A stretch of 64,000 bases of DNA, taken from contig DASPUC010000037.1 of assembly GCA_035623075.1 (NCBI GenBank), positions 1 through 64,000 of the forward strand. Direction: 5' to 3'. The stretch is from Nitrospiraceae bacterium. GTDB taxonomy: Bacteria; Nitrospirota; Nitrospiria; Nitrospirales; Nitrospiraceae. The notes beneath the pieces were generated by a model that saw only the letters and a program-made list of their open reading frames with translations, was not told where the DNA came from and did not search any database. The stretch's first letter is position 1; every line of letters starts with the position of its first letter. The translations under genes and the position numbers were made by a program. Below are positions 45,516 through 54,522 of this stretch, in pieces.

Positions 45516-47000
45516 CTACAGCGCTCCTTCCCGTTGACCCGTCACCGTAACAACCAAACACCTGGTTGTCGAATCACGCAGAACAAACCGATCGTCCTGT
45601 CGTTTTCCAACAACCCAGAGAATTCCTTCAGGTGCCACCACAAGCGGAATGTCCGCTCGTTCTTCCCGTCCAACCTTCAAATCAGTAAACAGATCCTGGA
45701 GTTTCTTGGTGCGCCCTCTCATTCCCTTTGGACAGAAACGATCCCCCGCTTGCCACGTCCTTACAAAGAGGGGCGTCGAGAATCGATCCGCGTCAAACAA
45801 GGCCCGATGAACCGACCGCTCCAGAGGCAATCGCACTGCCTCATCGCGCGGCATGAGTTGTACCTGAAATTGATAATTCCTTCTACCCCAGTACGCTACC
45901 GAAGGAACGGTCAAACGGCATGCCTCGGTCAAGCCTCGATCCTCAGCAGACACACCTGTGAGACGCCCGTCTCGAGAACGGGAGAGTTCGGCGTAATCTT
46001 GCTTCTGAATCAAAGTGCCGGATCGCAGCGTCAATCGATTCCCCGATTGTCCCTTCAGAAGAAATCGTCGGACGGTTTCGATACTGTCCAAGCCGGAGGC
46101 CCGCTCCTGCTCATCGCAATCCCGAAGAACCCGACGGATCAGCCGCCGTTGTAACGCCACAGGAAGAACCGCGATCCCTTGCCGGTCCAATCGCAGACGC
46201 CCTTCGTCACTCTTGCTCACGACCAACGACATCAGCCCATCTACCATCTGCTCCAAATAGGCTTCCTCGTCTCGAAGCAACTCTGCATGCCGCTGGAGCA
46301 CACGGACAGCGGCCGGATTCAGCCTTGCCAAGGCCGGCATGATCTCCATTCGAATCCGATTACGGCGGTATAGAGGCTTCTCATTGCTTGAATCAGATCG
46401 GTAGGGCACCCCCTGTTGATCGAGATATGTCAGGATGTCTTTTCGAGTCGAGGCCAAGAGAGGGCGAACGATGAGGCCCTCCCGCTTATACGGCATCCCG
46501 GCCAACCCACTCAACCCTGCCCCTCGCAACATCCACATCAGCATCGTCTCAGCTTGATCGTTCGCCGTATGCCCGACAACAATCCGGTCAACCCTCAGAT
46601 CGCGGGCGATCCGTCGCATGGCGGCATAGCGAACCTCTCGAGCGGCGGCCTGCAGCGAAGAAGCTCGAGATTTCTTGGACAACATCGGCCGTTGAACCAG
46701 AAGAGGGATTCGTCGTTCGTCGCACCAGGTGCGAACGAATGATTCATCTCCATCCGATTCCTCTCCACGTAGACCATAGTTAAAATGGACCGCCGTCAGA
46801 GAGAGGCGCCAGGACTGGGCCAACCGATGGAGCAAAGACAGCAATGCCATTGAATCAGGTCCCCCCGACACAGCCACCAGAAGATGCTGACCAGGCAAGA
46901 ACAACGCTCGTTCCCTGACCGTTCTGACCATTTCGTTCAGAAGGGCGGGACGAACATTTGGCGTGGACGTTTTTTTGTTGATCGTCGTCTCCATCGTCAT
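45516..47000 (-). CDS. tilS: tRNA(Ile)-lysidine synthetase
   Basis: 494 residues. LLVAVSGGPDSMALLSLLH is the PP-loop ATP-binding motif, then HFNYGLRGEESDGDESFV, VGHTANDQAETMLMWMLRGAG and RPLL complete the N-terminal catalytic domain. The rest matches the TilS central and C-terminal regions (FRxxGMRGxTKKLQDLF type element at about 430-450). The enzyme adds lysine to C34 of tRNA-Ile(CAU) so that it reads AUA. It overlaps ribF by ATGA. Confidence 0.94.
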   Translation of the reverse strand: MTMETTINKKTSTPNVRPALLNEMVRTVRERALFLPGQHLLVAVSGGPDSMALLSLLHRLAQSWRLSLTAVHFNYGLRGEESDGDESFVRTWCDERRIPLLVQRPMLSKKSRASSLQAAAREVRYAAMRRIARDLRVDRIVVGHTANDQAETMLMWMLRGAGLSGLAGMPYKREGLIVRPLLASTRKDILTYLDQQGVPYRSDSSNEKPLYRRNRIRMEIMPALARLNPAAVRVLQRHAELLRDEEAYLEQMVDGLMSLVVSKSDEGRLRLDRQGIAVLPVALQRRLIRRVLRDCDEQERASGLDSIETVRRFLLKGQSGNRLTLRSGTLIQKQDYAELSRSRDGRLTGVSAEDRGLTEACRLTVPSVAYWGRRNYQFQVQLMPRDEAVRLPLERSVHRALFDADRFSTPLFVRTWQAGDRFCPKGMRGRTKKLQDLFTDLKVGREERADIPLVVAPEGILWVVGKRQDDRFVLRDSTTRCLVVTVTGQREGAL

Positions 47001-47947
47001 GCTTCCTGCATTCCTTCAGGAAAACGTTTGAGGCTAAGCCGTGCCTGTTCGACATCGCGGGTGATTTGCTTCGACAGCTCGTCCGCGGAAGCGAACGCAT
47101 GGTCATCTCGCACTCGCGCGACAAATTGAACGGTAATTTCTTTACCATAGAGATTACACGACTGATCCAGCAGGTACACCTCAATCAGACGCTCTCCCTC
47201 TCCAAATGTTGGTCTTGTCCCAATGTACGCAATCGCCTCATACATCTGCGCGTCATAAACGGTCCGCGCGGCATAGACTCCGTCCGGCGGCATCACGCGG
47301 TGGAGTGGAAGGCGGAGGTTGGCGGTGGGCCACCCTAAGGCTTGTCCTTGCTGAGCCCCATGAACGACCGTACCTCGGATCCCATAGGCGCGCCCCAACA
47401 GCACCGCGGCTCGTTCCATCTCTCCTGCCTGAATAAGCTGACGAACCCGCGTGGAGCTCACCACCGTTCCTTCAACCACCACCGGCCTGACTGGATAGAC
47501 CTGAAATCCGTACTGGCCGCCGAATTGAATGAGATCAGCGATACGACCGGCCCGCCCATTCCCAAATGCAAAATGTTCACCGACAAAGAGTTCCGCCAAT
47601 TTGAGTTGCTGGTGCAGGACGCGATCGACGAATTGCTCTGGTGTCATCGAGGCAAAGGCCGGAGTAAATTCCAGCAAGACAACTTCATTGATCCCGGCAG
47701 CCTCAAAGCGAGCCAGTTTTTCCTCCGGACTGGTCAGATACAGCAGTTCGACGTGCGGAGCGAGAACTTTGACGGGATGGGGCTCGAACGTCAACACGAG
47801 CGCCGTCCCCTGCGATTTGCGAGCCGACTCCACCACGGTCTGCAGCAACAGCCGGTGGCCGAGATGGTGGCCGTCAAAATTGCCGATGGTGGCGACAGGA
47901 TGGGCACGTGGACTGGCGTCGGAAAGCCCACGCGTCACTTTCAGCAT
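46997..47947 (-). CDS. ribF: bifunctional riboflavin kinase / FAD synthetase
   Basis: 316 residues from ATG 47947, six bases after the hemB stop; earlier codons lie inside hemB in another frame. VATIGNFDGHHLGHRLLL is the nucleotidyltransferase motif of the FAD synthetase half, and VHGAQQGQALGWPTANLRLP is the riboflavin kinase motif (GxxxGxPTAN). It converts riboflavin to FMN and FAD. ribF follows the heme block and overlaps tilS (ATGA), tying the tetrapyrrole genes to the tilS-hpt-ftsH-folP-glmM run. Confidence 0.94.
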   Translation of the reverse strand: MLKVTRGLSDASPRAHPVATIGNFDGHHLGHRLLLQTVVESARKSQGTALVLTFEPHPVKVLAPHVELLYLTSPEEKLARFEAAGINEVVLLEFTPAFASMTPEQFVDRVLHQQLKLAELFVGEHFAFGNGRAGRIADLIQFGGQYGFQVYPVRPVVVEGTVVSSTRVRQLIQAGEMERAAVLLGRAYGIRGTVVHGAQQGQALGWPTANLRLPLHRVMPPDGVYAARTVYDAQMYEAIAYIGTRPTFGEGERLIEVYLLDQSCNLYGKEITVQFVARVRDDHAFASADELSKQITRDVEQARLSLKRFPEGMQEA

Positions 47948-47952
47948 CGTGG

Positions 47953-48924
47953 TCAGTGTAGTAGCCGGGCTGCGTCTTTGGCAAAGTAGGTGAGGATCAC
48001 ATCCGCACCGGCCCGTTTGATCGCGAGCAAGGATTCCATCATGGCACGCGATTCGTCGAGCCATCCGGCTCTGCCCGCTGCCTTGACCATGCTGTACTCC
48101 CCGCTCACCTGATAGGCGGCGATTGGCAGCAACGTCTGCGTTCGCGCGGCCGCGATGACGTCGAGATAGGGCAGCGCCGGTTTGACCATGACAATGTCGG
48201 CCCCTTCTTCGATGTCGAGGGCGATCTCATGCAGCGCCTCTCGACGATTGGCCGGGTCCATTTGATACGACTGCCGGTCGCCGAATTGCGGGATGGAGAA
48301 TGCTGCGTCCCGAAATGGAGCGTAAAAACACGACGCAAATTTTGCCGCATAGGACATGATGGGAAGTTCGGGGAATCCTGCTTGATCCAGCTCGGCTCGA
48401 ATCGCCCCCACCCGCCCATCCATCATATCGGACGGAGCCACCATATCGGCACCCGCTTGTGCATGCGTTCGCGCCATCGCGCGAAGACACTCCAAGGTTT
48501 CATCATTCAGAATGCGCCCATCCCTGACAATCCCACAGTGACCGTGGCTGGTATATTCGTCGATACAGACGTCGGTAACGACCAGCAAACCTGGCACCTG
48601 GTCTTTCACCGCCTTCACCGCCCGCTGTACGATCCCGTTGGGATCGAATGCGGAGCTTCCTCGTTCGTCCTTCTGATTCGGAATGCCGAAGAGGATGATC
48701 GCTGGAATCCCCAATGCTTTGATCTCGCCGGCTTCCTTTACTAAAAGGTCGATCGAAAGCCTGAACTGGCCCGGCATTGAGGCAATCTCTTCCCGCCGAT
48801 CCTTCCCTTCAACCACAAACAGCGGATAGATGAAGTCTGCCGGCGACAAACTAGTTTCACGAACCATTCTTCGGAGCAACTCGTGCTCCCTCAGGCGACG
48901 CAACCGCTGAATCGGAAAGGCCAT
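47953..48924 (-). CDS. hemB: delta-aminolevulinic acid dehydratase (porphobilinogen synthase)
   Basis: 323 residues. The two active-site lysines lie in [18 protein letters not shown] and [13 protein letters not shown] (Schiff base), and [15 protein letters not shown] is family-specific. The metal loop reads [15 protein letters not shown]: the first and third zinc cysteines of CxC...C are kept, while the middle one is Asp, a mixture of the zinc-type and magnesium-type forms. It condenses two aminolevulinate molecules to porphobilinogen. It is followed by ribF and preceded by the CBS gene, in the heme block. Confidence 0.95.
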   Translation of the reverse strand: MAFPIQRLRRLREHELLRRMVRETSLSPADFIYPLFVVEGKDRREEIASMPGQFRLSIDLLVKEAGEIKALGIPAIILFGIPNQKDERGSSAFDPNGIVQRAVKAVKDQVPGLLVVTDVCIDEYTSHGHCGIVRDGRILNDETLECLRAMARTHAQAGADMVAPSDMMDGRVGAIRAELDQAGFPELPIMSYAAKFASCFYAPFRDAAFSIPQFGDRQSYQMDPANRREALHEIALDIEEGADIVMVKPALPYLDVIAAARTQTLLPIAAYQVSGEYSMVKAAGRAGWLDESRAMMESLLAIKRAGADVILTYFAKDAARLLH

Positions 48925-48928
48925 GGTG

Positions 48929-49321
48929 TTATTTTCTCGGTAGATTCGTCAGAAACACGACGAGATCGCGGACTGAGATCATGCCGACCAACTTACCGTC
49001 CCTCGTCACACCCAAATGGCGAATATGGGCTTGCGCCATGAGATCGTTGGCGTCCAACAGCGTTTTATTTTCTTCGATCGTCAAAATCGGAGCGGACATG
49101 ATCTGCTCCACATTCGTCTTGGTCGCATCGGCTCCTGCTGCGACAATCCGGCGCATCATATCCGTATCCGTGAGGATACCGATGATCTCCCGCTCATTGG
49201 TGACAAACAGGCTTCCGATGCCGCGGTCGCGCATGATGCGAGCAGCCGTTTGTGCATCCGTGTCCCGTGCCACTGTCACGAACTTTTCTCTCGGCACCAT
49301 GAATGATTTCACTGGAACCAT
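48929..49321 (-). CDS. two-CBS-domain protein
   Basis: 130 residues built of two CBS repeats: [43 protein letters not shown] and [38 protein letters not shown]. Stand-alone CBS pairs bind adenine nucleotides and regulate partner enzymes. Its place between hemB and the cobA-hemD fusion suggests it could sense energy state for the tetrapyrrole pathway; that is inference only. The start ATG at 49321 is followed by a short [13 protein letters not shown] leader. Confidence 0.88.
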   Translation of the reverse strand: MVPVKSFMVPREKFVTVARDTDAQTAARIMRDRGIGSLFVTNEREIIGILTDTDMMRRIVAAGADATKTNVEQIMSAPILTIEENKTLLDANDLMAQAHIRHLGVTRDGKLVGMISVRDLVVFLTNLPRK

Positions 49322-49366
49322 GAATACCCTCCCTCCGATGATCAGAACAGATCGACGACGGACATA

Positions 49367-50932
49367 TTATCGCGATGTGGTCATCCCCACACCGACTCCT
49401 TCACTATAATGCTTTGCAATGGCCTCTGCCAGCGCCGGCACCGTGTTTTCAGTCGGCACGATGGCGACGGCTAGGCCGTATTCCTCAGCGGTTTTCGCAG
49501 TAATCGGCCCGATGCAGGCAACCACGGTGTGGCCGATGAGGTGTCGGGCTGACTCGGCGCCTCCGAGGAGTTCGACCAGGTTCCGCACGGTCGAGGAACT
49601 CGTAAACGTGACAACATCGATCCGGCCCTCTCGAAGTTGCTGCTTGAATGGTTCTATATCCACATGTGGCATAACTGTTCGGTATACCGGAACGACTTCG
49701 ACCCGCGCGCCCAATTCAAGGAGCTGATCCGGCAAGATTTCACGAGCCACTTCTGCACGAGGAATAAGGATTCGACTCCCTCGCACGCCCACCTTGCTCA
49801 AGGCTGCAATCACCCCTTCCGCCTGATACTCAACCGGAATGACATCAGCCTTCAATCCGTATCGTCCAAGTTCTTGGGCGGTCCTGGGCCCGATACACAC
49901 GATTCGGAGAGTGGCAAACGTGCGCGCATCCTTTCCAAGGGCCTGCACACGCTGCATGAACGGCTTCACACCGTTCACGCTGGTGAAGATCAACCAATCA
50001 AACTGAGTGATTCGGCCGATGGCCTCGTCGACAATTTTCCACGTGTCGGGCGGGACAAGGAGAATAGTCGGCAGTTCAACCGGTTCTGCCCCATATGCCA
50101 TAAGCAGCTGTGAAAATTCCACGGCCTGCTCTTGAGCCCGCGTCGTCATGACACGTTTTCCAAACAGCGGCCGCTTCTCGAACCAGTTGAGCTGCTTCCG
50201 CAGGCGCACAACTTCCCCGACGATGATGACAGTTGGTGGTTCGAATCGGGCCGCTTCGGCCTTTCCCACGATATCCAATAAGGTTCCCACGATCGTCCGC
50301 TGATCGGCTCTCGTCCCCCAACGCACGAGCGCGACCGGAGTATCAGGGGCACGTCCTTCCGACAGTAGATTGGCCACGATCGTGGAGAGGTTTTTCATCC
50401 CCATCATGAACACCAGCGTACCCGACATACCGGCAAGCTTCGGCCATTCCAACAAAGGAGAAGGTTTCTCAGCATCTTCATGACCAGTCACGATCGTGAC
50501 CGTTGAGGCCATGGTTCGATGGGTGACGGGAATTCCTGCATAGGCCGGGACAGCCACCGCCGCAGTCACCCCCGGCACGACCTCGAATGCCACTCCGGCC
50601 GCTGCCACCGCTTCTGCTTCCTCCCCTCCCCGGCCAAAAACAAATGGATCGCCGCCTTTCAGCCGAACGACAATTTTCCCGGCCCTGGCCCGCTCGATGA
50701 GGACGCGATTGGTATCCGCCTGGTTTTGGTACTGTCCTCGTCCACGCCGGCCCACATAGATTCGTTCTGCAGTGGCCGGAACGTATTTCAACAAATCCGG
50801 ATTGGCCAGATAATCGTAGATGACGACATCAGCACGCTCAAGGCATTCCTTCCCCTTAATGGTGATGAGCCCTGGATCACCGGGTCCCGCTCCGACCAGA
50901 AATACCTTTCCACGTCGCATTGATGTCGTCAT
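49367..50932 (-). CDS. cobA-hemD: fused uroporphyrinogen-III C-methyltransferase / uroporphyrinogen-III synthase
   Basis: 521 residues in two domains. Residues 1 to about 250 are SUMT: KVFLVGAGPGDPGLITIKG, VVRLKGGDPFVFGRGGEE, VPGVTAAVAVPAYAGIPVTHR and VGEVVRLRKQLNWFEKRP. Residues about 260-510 are uroporphyrinogen-III synthase (HemD): RVMTTRAQEQAVEFSQLL, WLIFTSVNGVKPFM, IGPRTAQEL and DVVTFTSSSTVRNLVELL. The product makes the common precursor of heme and then methylates it to precorrin-2 for siroheme or cobalamin. Overlaps hemC by 4 bases (ATGA). Confidence 0.95.
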   Translation of the reverse strand: MTTSMRRGKVFLVGAGPGDPGLITIKGKECLERADVVIYDYLANPDLLKYVPATAERIYVGRRGRGQYQNQADTNRVLIERARAGKIVVRLKGGDPFVFGRGGEEAEAVAAAGVAFEVVPGVTAAVAVPAYAGIPVTHRTMASTVTIVTGHEDAEKPSPLLEWPKLAGMSGTLVFMMGMKNLSTIVANLLSEGRAPDTPVALVRWGTRADQRTIVGTLLDIVGKAEAARFEPPTVIIVGEVVRLRKQLNWFEKRPLFGKRVMTTRAQEQAVEFSQLLMAYGAEPVELPTILLVPPDTWKIVDEAIGRITQFDWLIFTSVNGVKPFMQRVQALGKDARTFATLRIVCIGPRTAQELGRYGLKADVIPVEYQAEGVIAALSKVGVRGSRILIPRAEVAREILPDQLLELGARVEVVPVYRTVMPHVDIEPFKQQLREGRIDVVTFTSSSTVRNLVELLGGAESARHLIGHTVVACIGPITAKTAEEYGLAVAIVPTENTVPALAEAIAKHYSEGVGVGMTTSR

Positions 50933-51876
50933 GCCGTCCCGTAGATCGCTTTGAGAATCTTGTCCCCTCCGCGAGCCAGCAATCGCTCTGCCAGCTGTCT
51001 ACCTACGTCGCTGGCATGCTCGGTCGTACCTTCCACGACGTCTCGAATCATCTCTTTGCCGTCCACGCTGGCCACAAGTCCTTCAAGCCGCAAACCCGTT
51101 CCGCTGACTGTCGCATGCGCAGCGATGGGCACTTGGCACCCGCCTTCGAGTCGATCCAGCAACGCTCGCTCCGCCAATACCGCCACTCTCGTCAAGGGAT
51201 GGTCCAATCGACTGAGCAACGAACGGACCAGGACGTCGTCCTGCCGGCCTTCGATCCCCAGCGCCCCTTGACCGATCGCGGGCAGACTGATGTGCGGATC
51301 GAGATACTCCGTAATTTCGTGAGTCCAGCCGAGTCGGCGCAGCCCCGCAACTGCCAGCACGATGGCATCGTAGTGGCCTTCCCGCAGTTTCCTGAGTCGC
51401 GTGTCCAAATTGCCCCGCAGCATTTCAATCTTCAAGTCCGGCCTCGCATGAAGGAATTGCGCCTGACGTCTCAGACTGCTCGTGCCGACCTTTGCCCCGT
51501 GTGGAAGATCTTTAAACGTACACCCGGTTCGGCTGATCAGCGCGTCACGGGGATCCTCACGCTGAGGAACGCAGAGGATGGCCAGTCCTTTTGGCAATTG
51601 GGTCGGTACATCCTTCATGCTATGGACGGCAAGATCGATTTCACCGGCCAACAGCGCCTCTTCAATTTCCTTGACGAACAGTCCCTTGCCTCCGATGTTC
51701 GCCAGCGGAACATCGAGAATCTTATCTCCGGACGTTTGAATCCGCCGCAAGGTCACCGTGACCTCTGGCGCAAGTGCTCTCAACCTGGCCTGCACCCATT
51801 CGCTTTGCTGCACCGCCAGTTTGCTGCCTCTCGTCCCGAGAACAATGGTGGAACGCTCAGGGATCGAGACGACCAT
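50929..51876 (-). CDS. hemC: hydroxymethylbilane synthase (porphobilinogen deaminase)
   Basis: 315 residues. GTRGSKLAVQQSEWVQARL is the N-terminal motif, HSMKDVPTQLP carries the catalytic Asp, RRQAQFLHARPDLKIEMLRGN the substrate-binding arginines, and LEGGCQVPIAAHA the cysteine that holds the dipyrromethane cofactor. It polymerises four porphobilinogens to hydroxymethylbilane for the HemD domain next door. Between the 121-aa zinc-ribbon gene and cobA-hemD. Confidence 0.96.
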   Translation of the reverse strand: MVVSIPERSTIVLGTRGSKLAVQQSEWVQARLRALAPEVTVTLRRIQTSGDKILDVPLANIGGKGLFVKEIEEALLAGEIDLAVHSMKDVPTQLPKGLAILCVPQREDPRDALISRTGCTFKDLPHGAKVGTSSLRRQAQFLHARPDLKIEMLRGNLDTRLRKLREGHYDAIVLAVAGLRRLGWTHEITEYLDPHISLPAIGQGALGIEGRQDDVLVRSLLSRLDHPLTRVAVLAERALLDRLEGGCQVPIAAHATVSGTGLRLEGLVASVDGKEMIRDVVEGTTEHASDVGRQLAERLLARGGDKILKAIYGTA

Positions 51877-51885
51877 GGATTCCTT

Positions 51886-52251
51886 TCATCGAGCCGGCTC
51901 ATGGTACGGGGTACGAAACGTCGCGGGTCGATCCGACCCCGGCAACTTCTCGGCTCCCTCACCGCCCGACAATCGCACGCGATCAGTAGAAGGCTCGCCT
52001 AAAATACTACGATAGGATGACGACACCAGGAGAAAGCTGATGAGGCCGAGGATCGAGAGTAAGTACACGAGCAAATCCCACCGGAATCGTTCTTGCCCTC
52101 GATAGTCATATCCACACCGCGGGCAGTCCGGGAGAGACCCATAGCCGAGATACGTCGCCCGACATTTGGGACAGGTGAACAATTTCGGCGAAGCATTCTC
52201 TCGTGTCCTGACGTTCCTCCACAGCCGCGCGATCAAACCCGACATAGACAT
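51886..52251 (-). CDS. small zinc-ribbon membrane protein in the heme operon
   Basis: 121 residues. TCPKCRATYLGYGSLPDCPRCGYDY has two CxxC pairs 14 residues apart, a zinc ribbon, followed by one membrane segment (LVYLLSILGLISFLLV) and a short polar tail. Its ATG shares a base with the hemA stop (TAATG), so it is translated with hemA. The function is unknown; a regulatory or assembly role in heme synthesis or cytochrome maturation is a guess from location. Codon frame and composition are coherent. Confidence 0.65.
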   Translation of the reverse strand: MSMSGLIARLWRNVRTRENASPKLFTCPKCRATYLGYGSLPDCPRCGYDYRGQERFRWDLLVYLLSILGLISFLLVSSSYRSILGEPSTDRVRLSGGEGAEKLPGSDRPATFRTPYHEPAR

Positions 52252-53654
52252 TACTTCCCTGTCCCTCGTGGGTTCTGGATAATTGATGGGGATCTCAGAC
52301 TTTCAAATCGCGGTTCGTCGTCCCCCTTTTCGTGGTCGGACTCAGCAGCCGATGAAGAAGAGAGCCCATTCTGGTCCGAAGATGAGGTCTCCCCGAGGTT
52401 AAAGAACCGCCTGGCCGCCTCCACAAACGCAACACCATCGGATGAGTTGACCTCGGTTTTCAATGTCACGAGCGTACTGTGAATCAGCTTGTTCACGATC
52501 GTAGAGGCCATGCCTTCGACCAGCTCTCGTTCCTGGATCGAAAGATGAGAGAGCCGTCCGAGTGCCTTCTCTAATTCAACCCGCTTGATGTCATCCACAC
52601 GATTTTTCAACGCCACGATGGTGGGAGTGACCTCGAGTGATTGGAACCATTGCCGGAGCACTTTCACTTCCTCGCTCACCATCTGTTCGGCCTTCTCCGC
52701 TTCGCGCAGCCGATCTTCCATATTTTGCTCGACTCTGAGTTTGAGGTCGTCGATATCGAACAAAAACGCGTTGTCCACATGGCGAACCGACGGATCGATG
52801 TTGCGTGGAACCGAGATATCGATCAAGAACATCGGACGATTCATACGTTGCTTGACCGCTCGTTGCACATCGTCGCTGCCGATGAGGTAATGCGCCGCCC
52901 CTGTGGAAACAAGCACGATATCAGCCGATGCCATGTCTTCTCCGAACTGTTCGAACGGCACCGCGGTGCCGTTAAACTTGTCAGCCAATTCCAGTGCATG
53001 GTGAGGGCTCCGCGTGGTTACGCGGACATGTCGGACGCCGTTGGCCACAAAGTGCCGTGCGGCCAGCTTCGCCATCTCACCGGCCCCGACCAAGAGCACG
53101 GTTTTCCCGGAGAGGTCGGAGAATATTTTTCTCGCCAACTCCACTGCGGCGTAACTGACCGACACCGCCATCTCCGCAATCTTCGTATCGGTCCGGACCC
53201 GCTTCGCGACGGAAATGGCCTTCTTCACGACCTTGTTCAAGATCACGCCGGTTGTCTTATGGGTCAATGCCACCTCGAACGCATCCTTCAATTGGCCGAG
53301 GATCTGAGATTCGCCGACGATCATGGAATCGAGACTCGCAGCGACGCGGAACAGGTGGCCGATCGCACGATCTCCCGAATGCCAATAGAGATGCGGCGTC
53401 AGCTCCTCGGAAGGCAGCGAAAGATGCGCATCGGCCAGAAATTCCTGAATGCGGCCGTACCCCGCCTCAATGTCGTCGACCACCGCATATACTTCGACAC
53501 GATTGCATGTCGAAAGCAGCAGACCTTCCCTCACACCGGAATAGGAGCAAAGCCTGGCCAAGGCTTCACCCAAGCGGCTTTCGGGAACCGCCAGCTTTTC
53601 CCGCACTTCCACCGGAGCTGTTTTATGGCTGAGTCCGACGACAACAATGTGCAT
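52251..53654 (-). CDS. hemA: glutamyl-tRNA reductase
   Basis: 467 residues from ATG 53654, one base after the stop of the CcsA-like gene; six more codons to 53672 are possible. HIVVVGLSHKTAPVEVREKL is the family N-terminus, LLSTCNRVEVYAV carries the catalytic Cys (about residue 50), KTVLLVGAGEMAKLAARH the NADPH loop, and the C-terminus is the long dimerisation helix. It reduces glutamyl-tRNA to glutamate-1-semialdehyde, the first step of the C5 heme pathway, and is usually the regulated step. Confidence 0.95.
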   Translation of the reverse strand: MHIVVVGLSHKTAPVEVREKLAVPESRLGEALARLCSYSGVREGLLLSTCNRVEVYAVVDDIEAGYGRIQEFLADAHLSLPSEELTPHLYWHSGDRAIGHLFRVAASLDSMIVGESQILGQLKDAFEVALTHKTTGVILNKVVKKAISVAKRVRTDTKIAEMAVSVSYAAVELARKIFSDLSGKTVLLVGAGEMAKLAARHFVANGVRHVRVTTRSPHHALELADKFNGTAVPFEQFGEDMASADIVLVSTGAAHYLIGSDDVQRAVKQRMNRPMFLIDISVPRNIDPSVRHVDNAFLFDIDDLKLRVEQNMEDRLREAEKAEQMVSEEVKVLRQWFQSLEVTPTIVALKNRVDDIKRVELEKALGRLSHLSIQERELVEGMASTIVNKLIHSTLVTLKTEVNSSDGVAFVEAARRFFNLGETSSSDQNGLSSSSAAESDHEKGDDEPRFESLRSPSIIQNPRGTGK

Positions 53655-53655
53655 G

Positions 53656-54459
53656 TTAAGAGACCGGTCCATAACTCTTCAGCACGACACCGACAAGCGT
53701 CAGAATGACTCCTGCAAATCCAATAATGGTCAGATAGGCGGCCCGCTTCGCGCGCCAACCCACCGTCAGCCGTCCAACGAGCACAGCGAAATAAAACAGC
53801 CAGGTGACCAGGGCCCACGTTTGCTCGGGATTCCAGCTCACATAGGATCCTTGAACGAATTCGGCCGAAATCGCGCCGGTGATGATGCCGAGCGTGAGCA
53901 GCGGAAACCCCATGACAATCGACTGCTGATTCAATTGGTCCAGGAAATCCAACGCGGGCAGCTTCGAATACAGCACGTTAAACCGTTTGGACTTGAGAAG
54001 ACCGTCCTGAATCAGATACATCACACCGGCTACGAACGCCACGGCAAATCCGACCGTGCCCAACATGCTCAAGGTCACATGGACCCACAAGGTGCCAAAC
54101 ATTGGCCTGAGCGTGGGGGCGGTATCGGGGAGCGCAGCCGCTGAGACAAGGGAAACGAGCGCGAGCGGGACAATAAACGAGCCGAGCACGTGAATCCGAT
54201 GGCGAAACTCCACTGCGAGAAACACGAGGACGAGCATCCATGAGAAAAATGAGAGGGCTTCATGGAATGTCGGTGGTGAACCTCCTGTTGCTCCCATCAT
54301 CCGGGCTACAATAGCCACGGTGTGCGTGCAGAAACCGGCCGCGGTGATGCCGAGAGACACAGTGGAGAGCGCTTCAGCACGCCGGAGAAGATAGGCCAGA
54401 AATAAGACAGTGGCGCCAAAATAGAGCGCCATCGTCACCATAAAAAACACGGCGGCCAT
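53656..54459 (-). CDS. CcsA/HemX-type cytochrome c assembly membrane protein
   Basis: 267 residues with eight hydrophobic segments. GSYVSWNPEQTWALVTWLFYF is the WWD-like motif of CcsA/CcmC/HemX heme-handling proteins, and FHEALSFFSWMLVLVFLAVEF with conserved histidines is typical of HemX. Proteins of this family move or bind heme in the inner membrane; HemX next to HemA also affects GluTR levels in some bacteria. It starts the heme block and is divergent from rsmI, with a 63-base promoter region between them. Confidence 0.85.
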   Translation of the reverse strand: MAAVFFMVTMALYFGATVLFLAYLLRRAEALSTVSLGITAAGFCTHTVAIVARMMGATGGSPPTFHEALSFFSWMLVLVFLAVEFRHRIHVLGSFIVPLALVSLVSAAALPDTAPTLRPMFGTLWVHVTLSMLGTVGFAVAFVAGVMYLIQDGLLKSKRFNVLYSKLPALDFLDQLNQQSIVMGFPLLTLGIITGAISAEFVQGSYVSWNPEQTWALVTWLFYFAVLVGRLTVGWRAKRAAYLTIIGFAGVILTLVGVVLKSYGPVS

Positions 54460-54522
54460 CGAGGTCTATCCCCGCAACTTGTAAGGACAAACTGATCAGT
54501 CTTTAGGAGAGGAATTATATCG

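Noticed and set aside
50920-52002. 360-codon plus-strand frame opposite hemC
   Set aside because: It lies antisense to a gene with clear hemC motifs; long antisense frames are expected in GC-rich DNA and its protein shows no domain.
52641-53708. 355-codon plus-strand frame opposite hemA
   Set aside because: Antisense shadow of hemA, with His/Arg-rich composition typical of the complementary frame.
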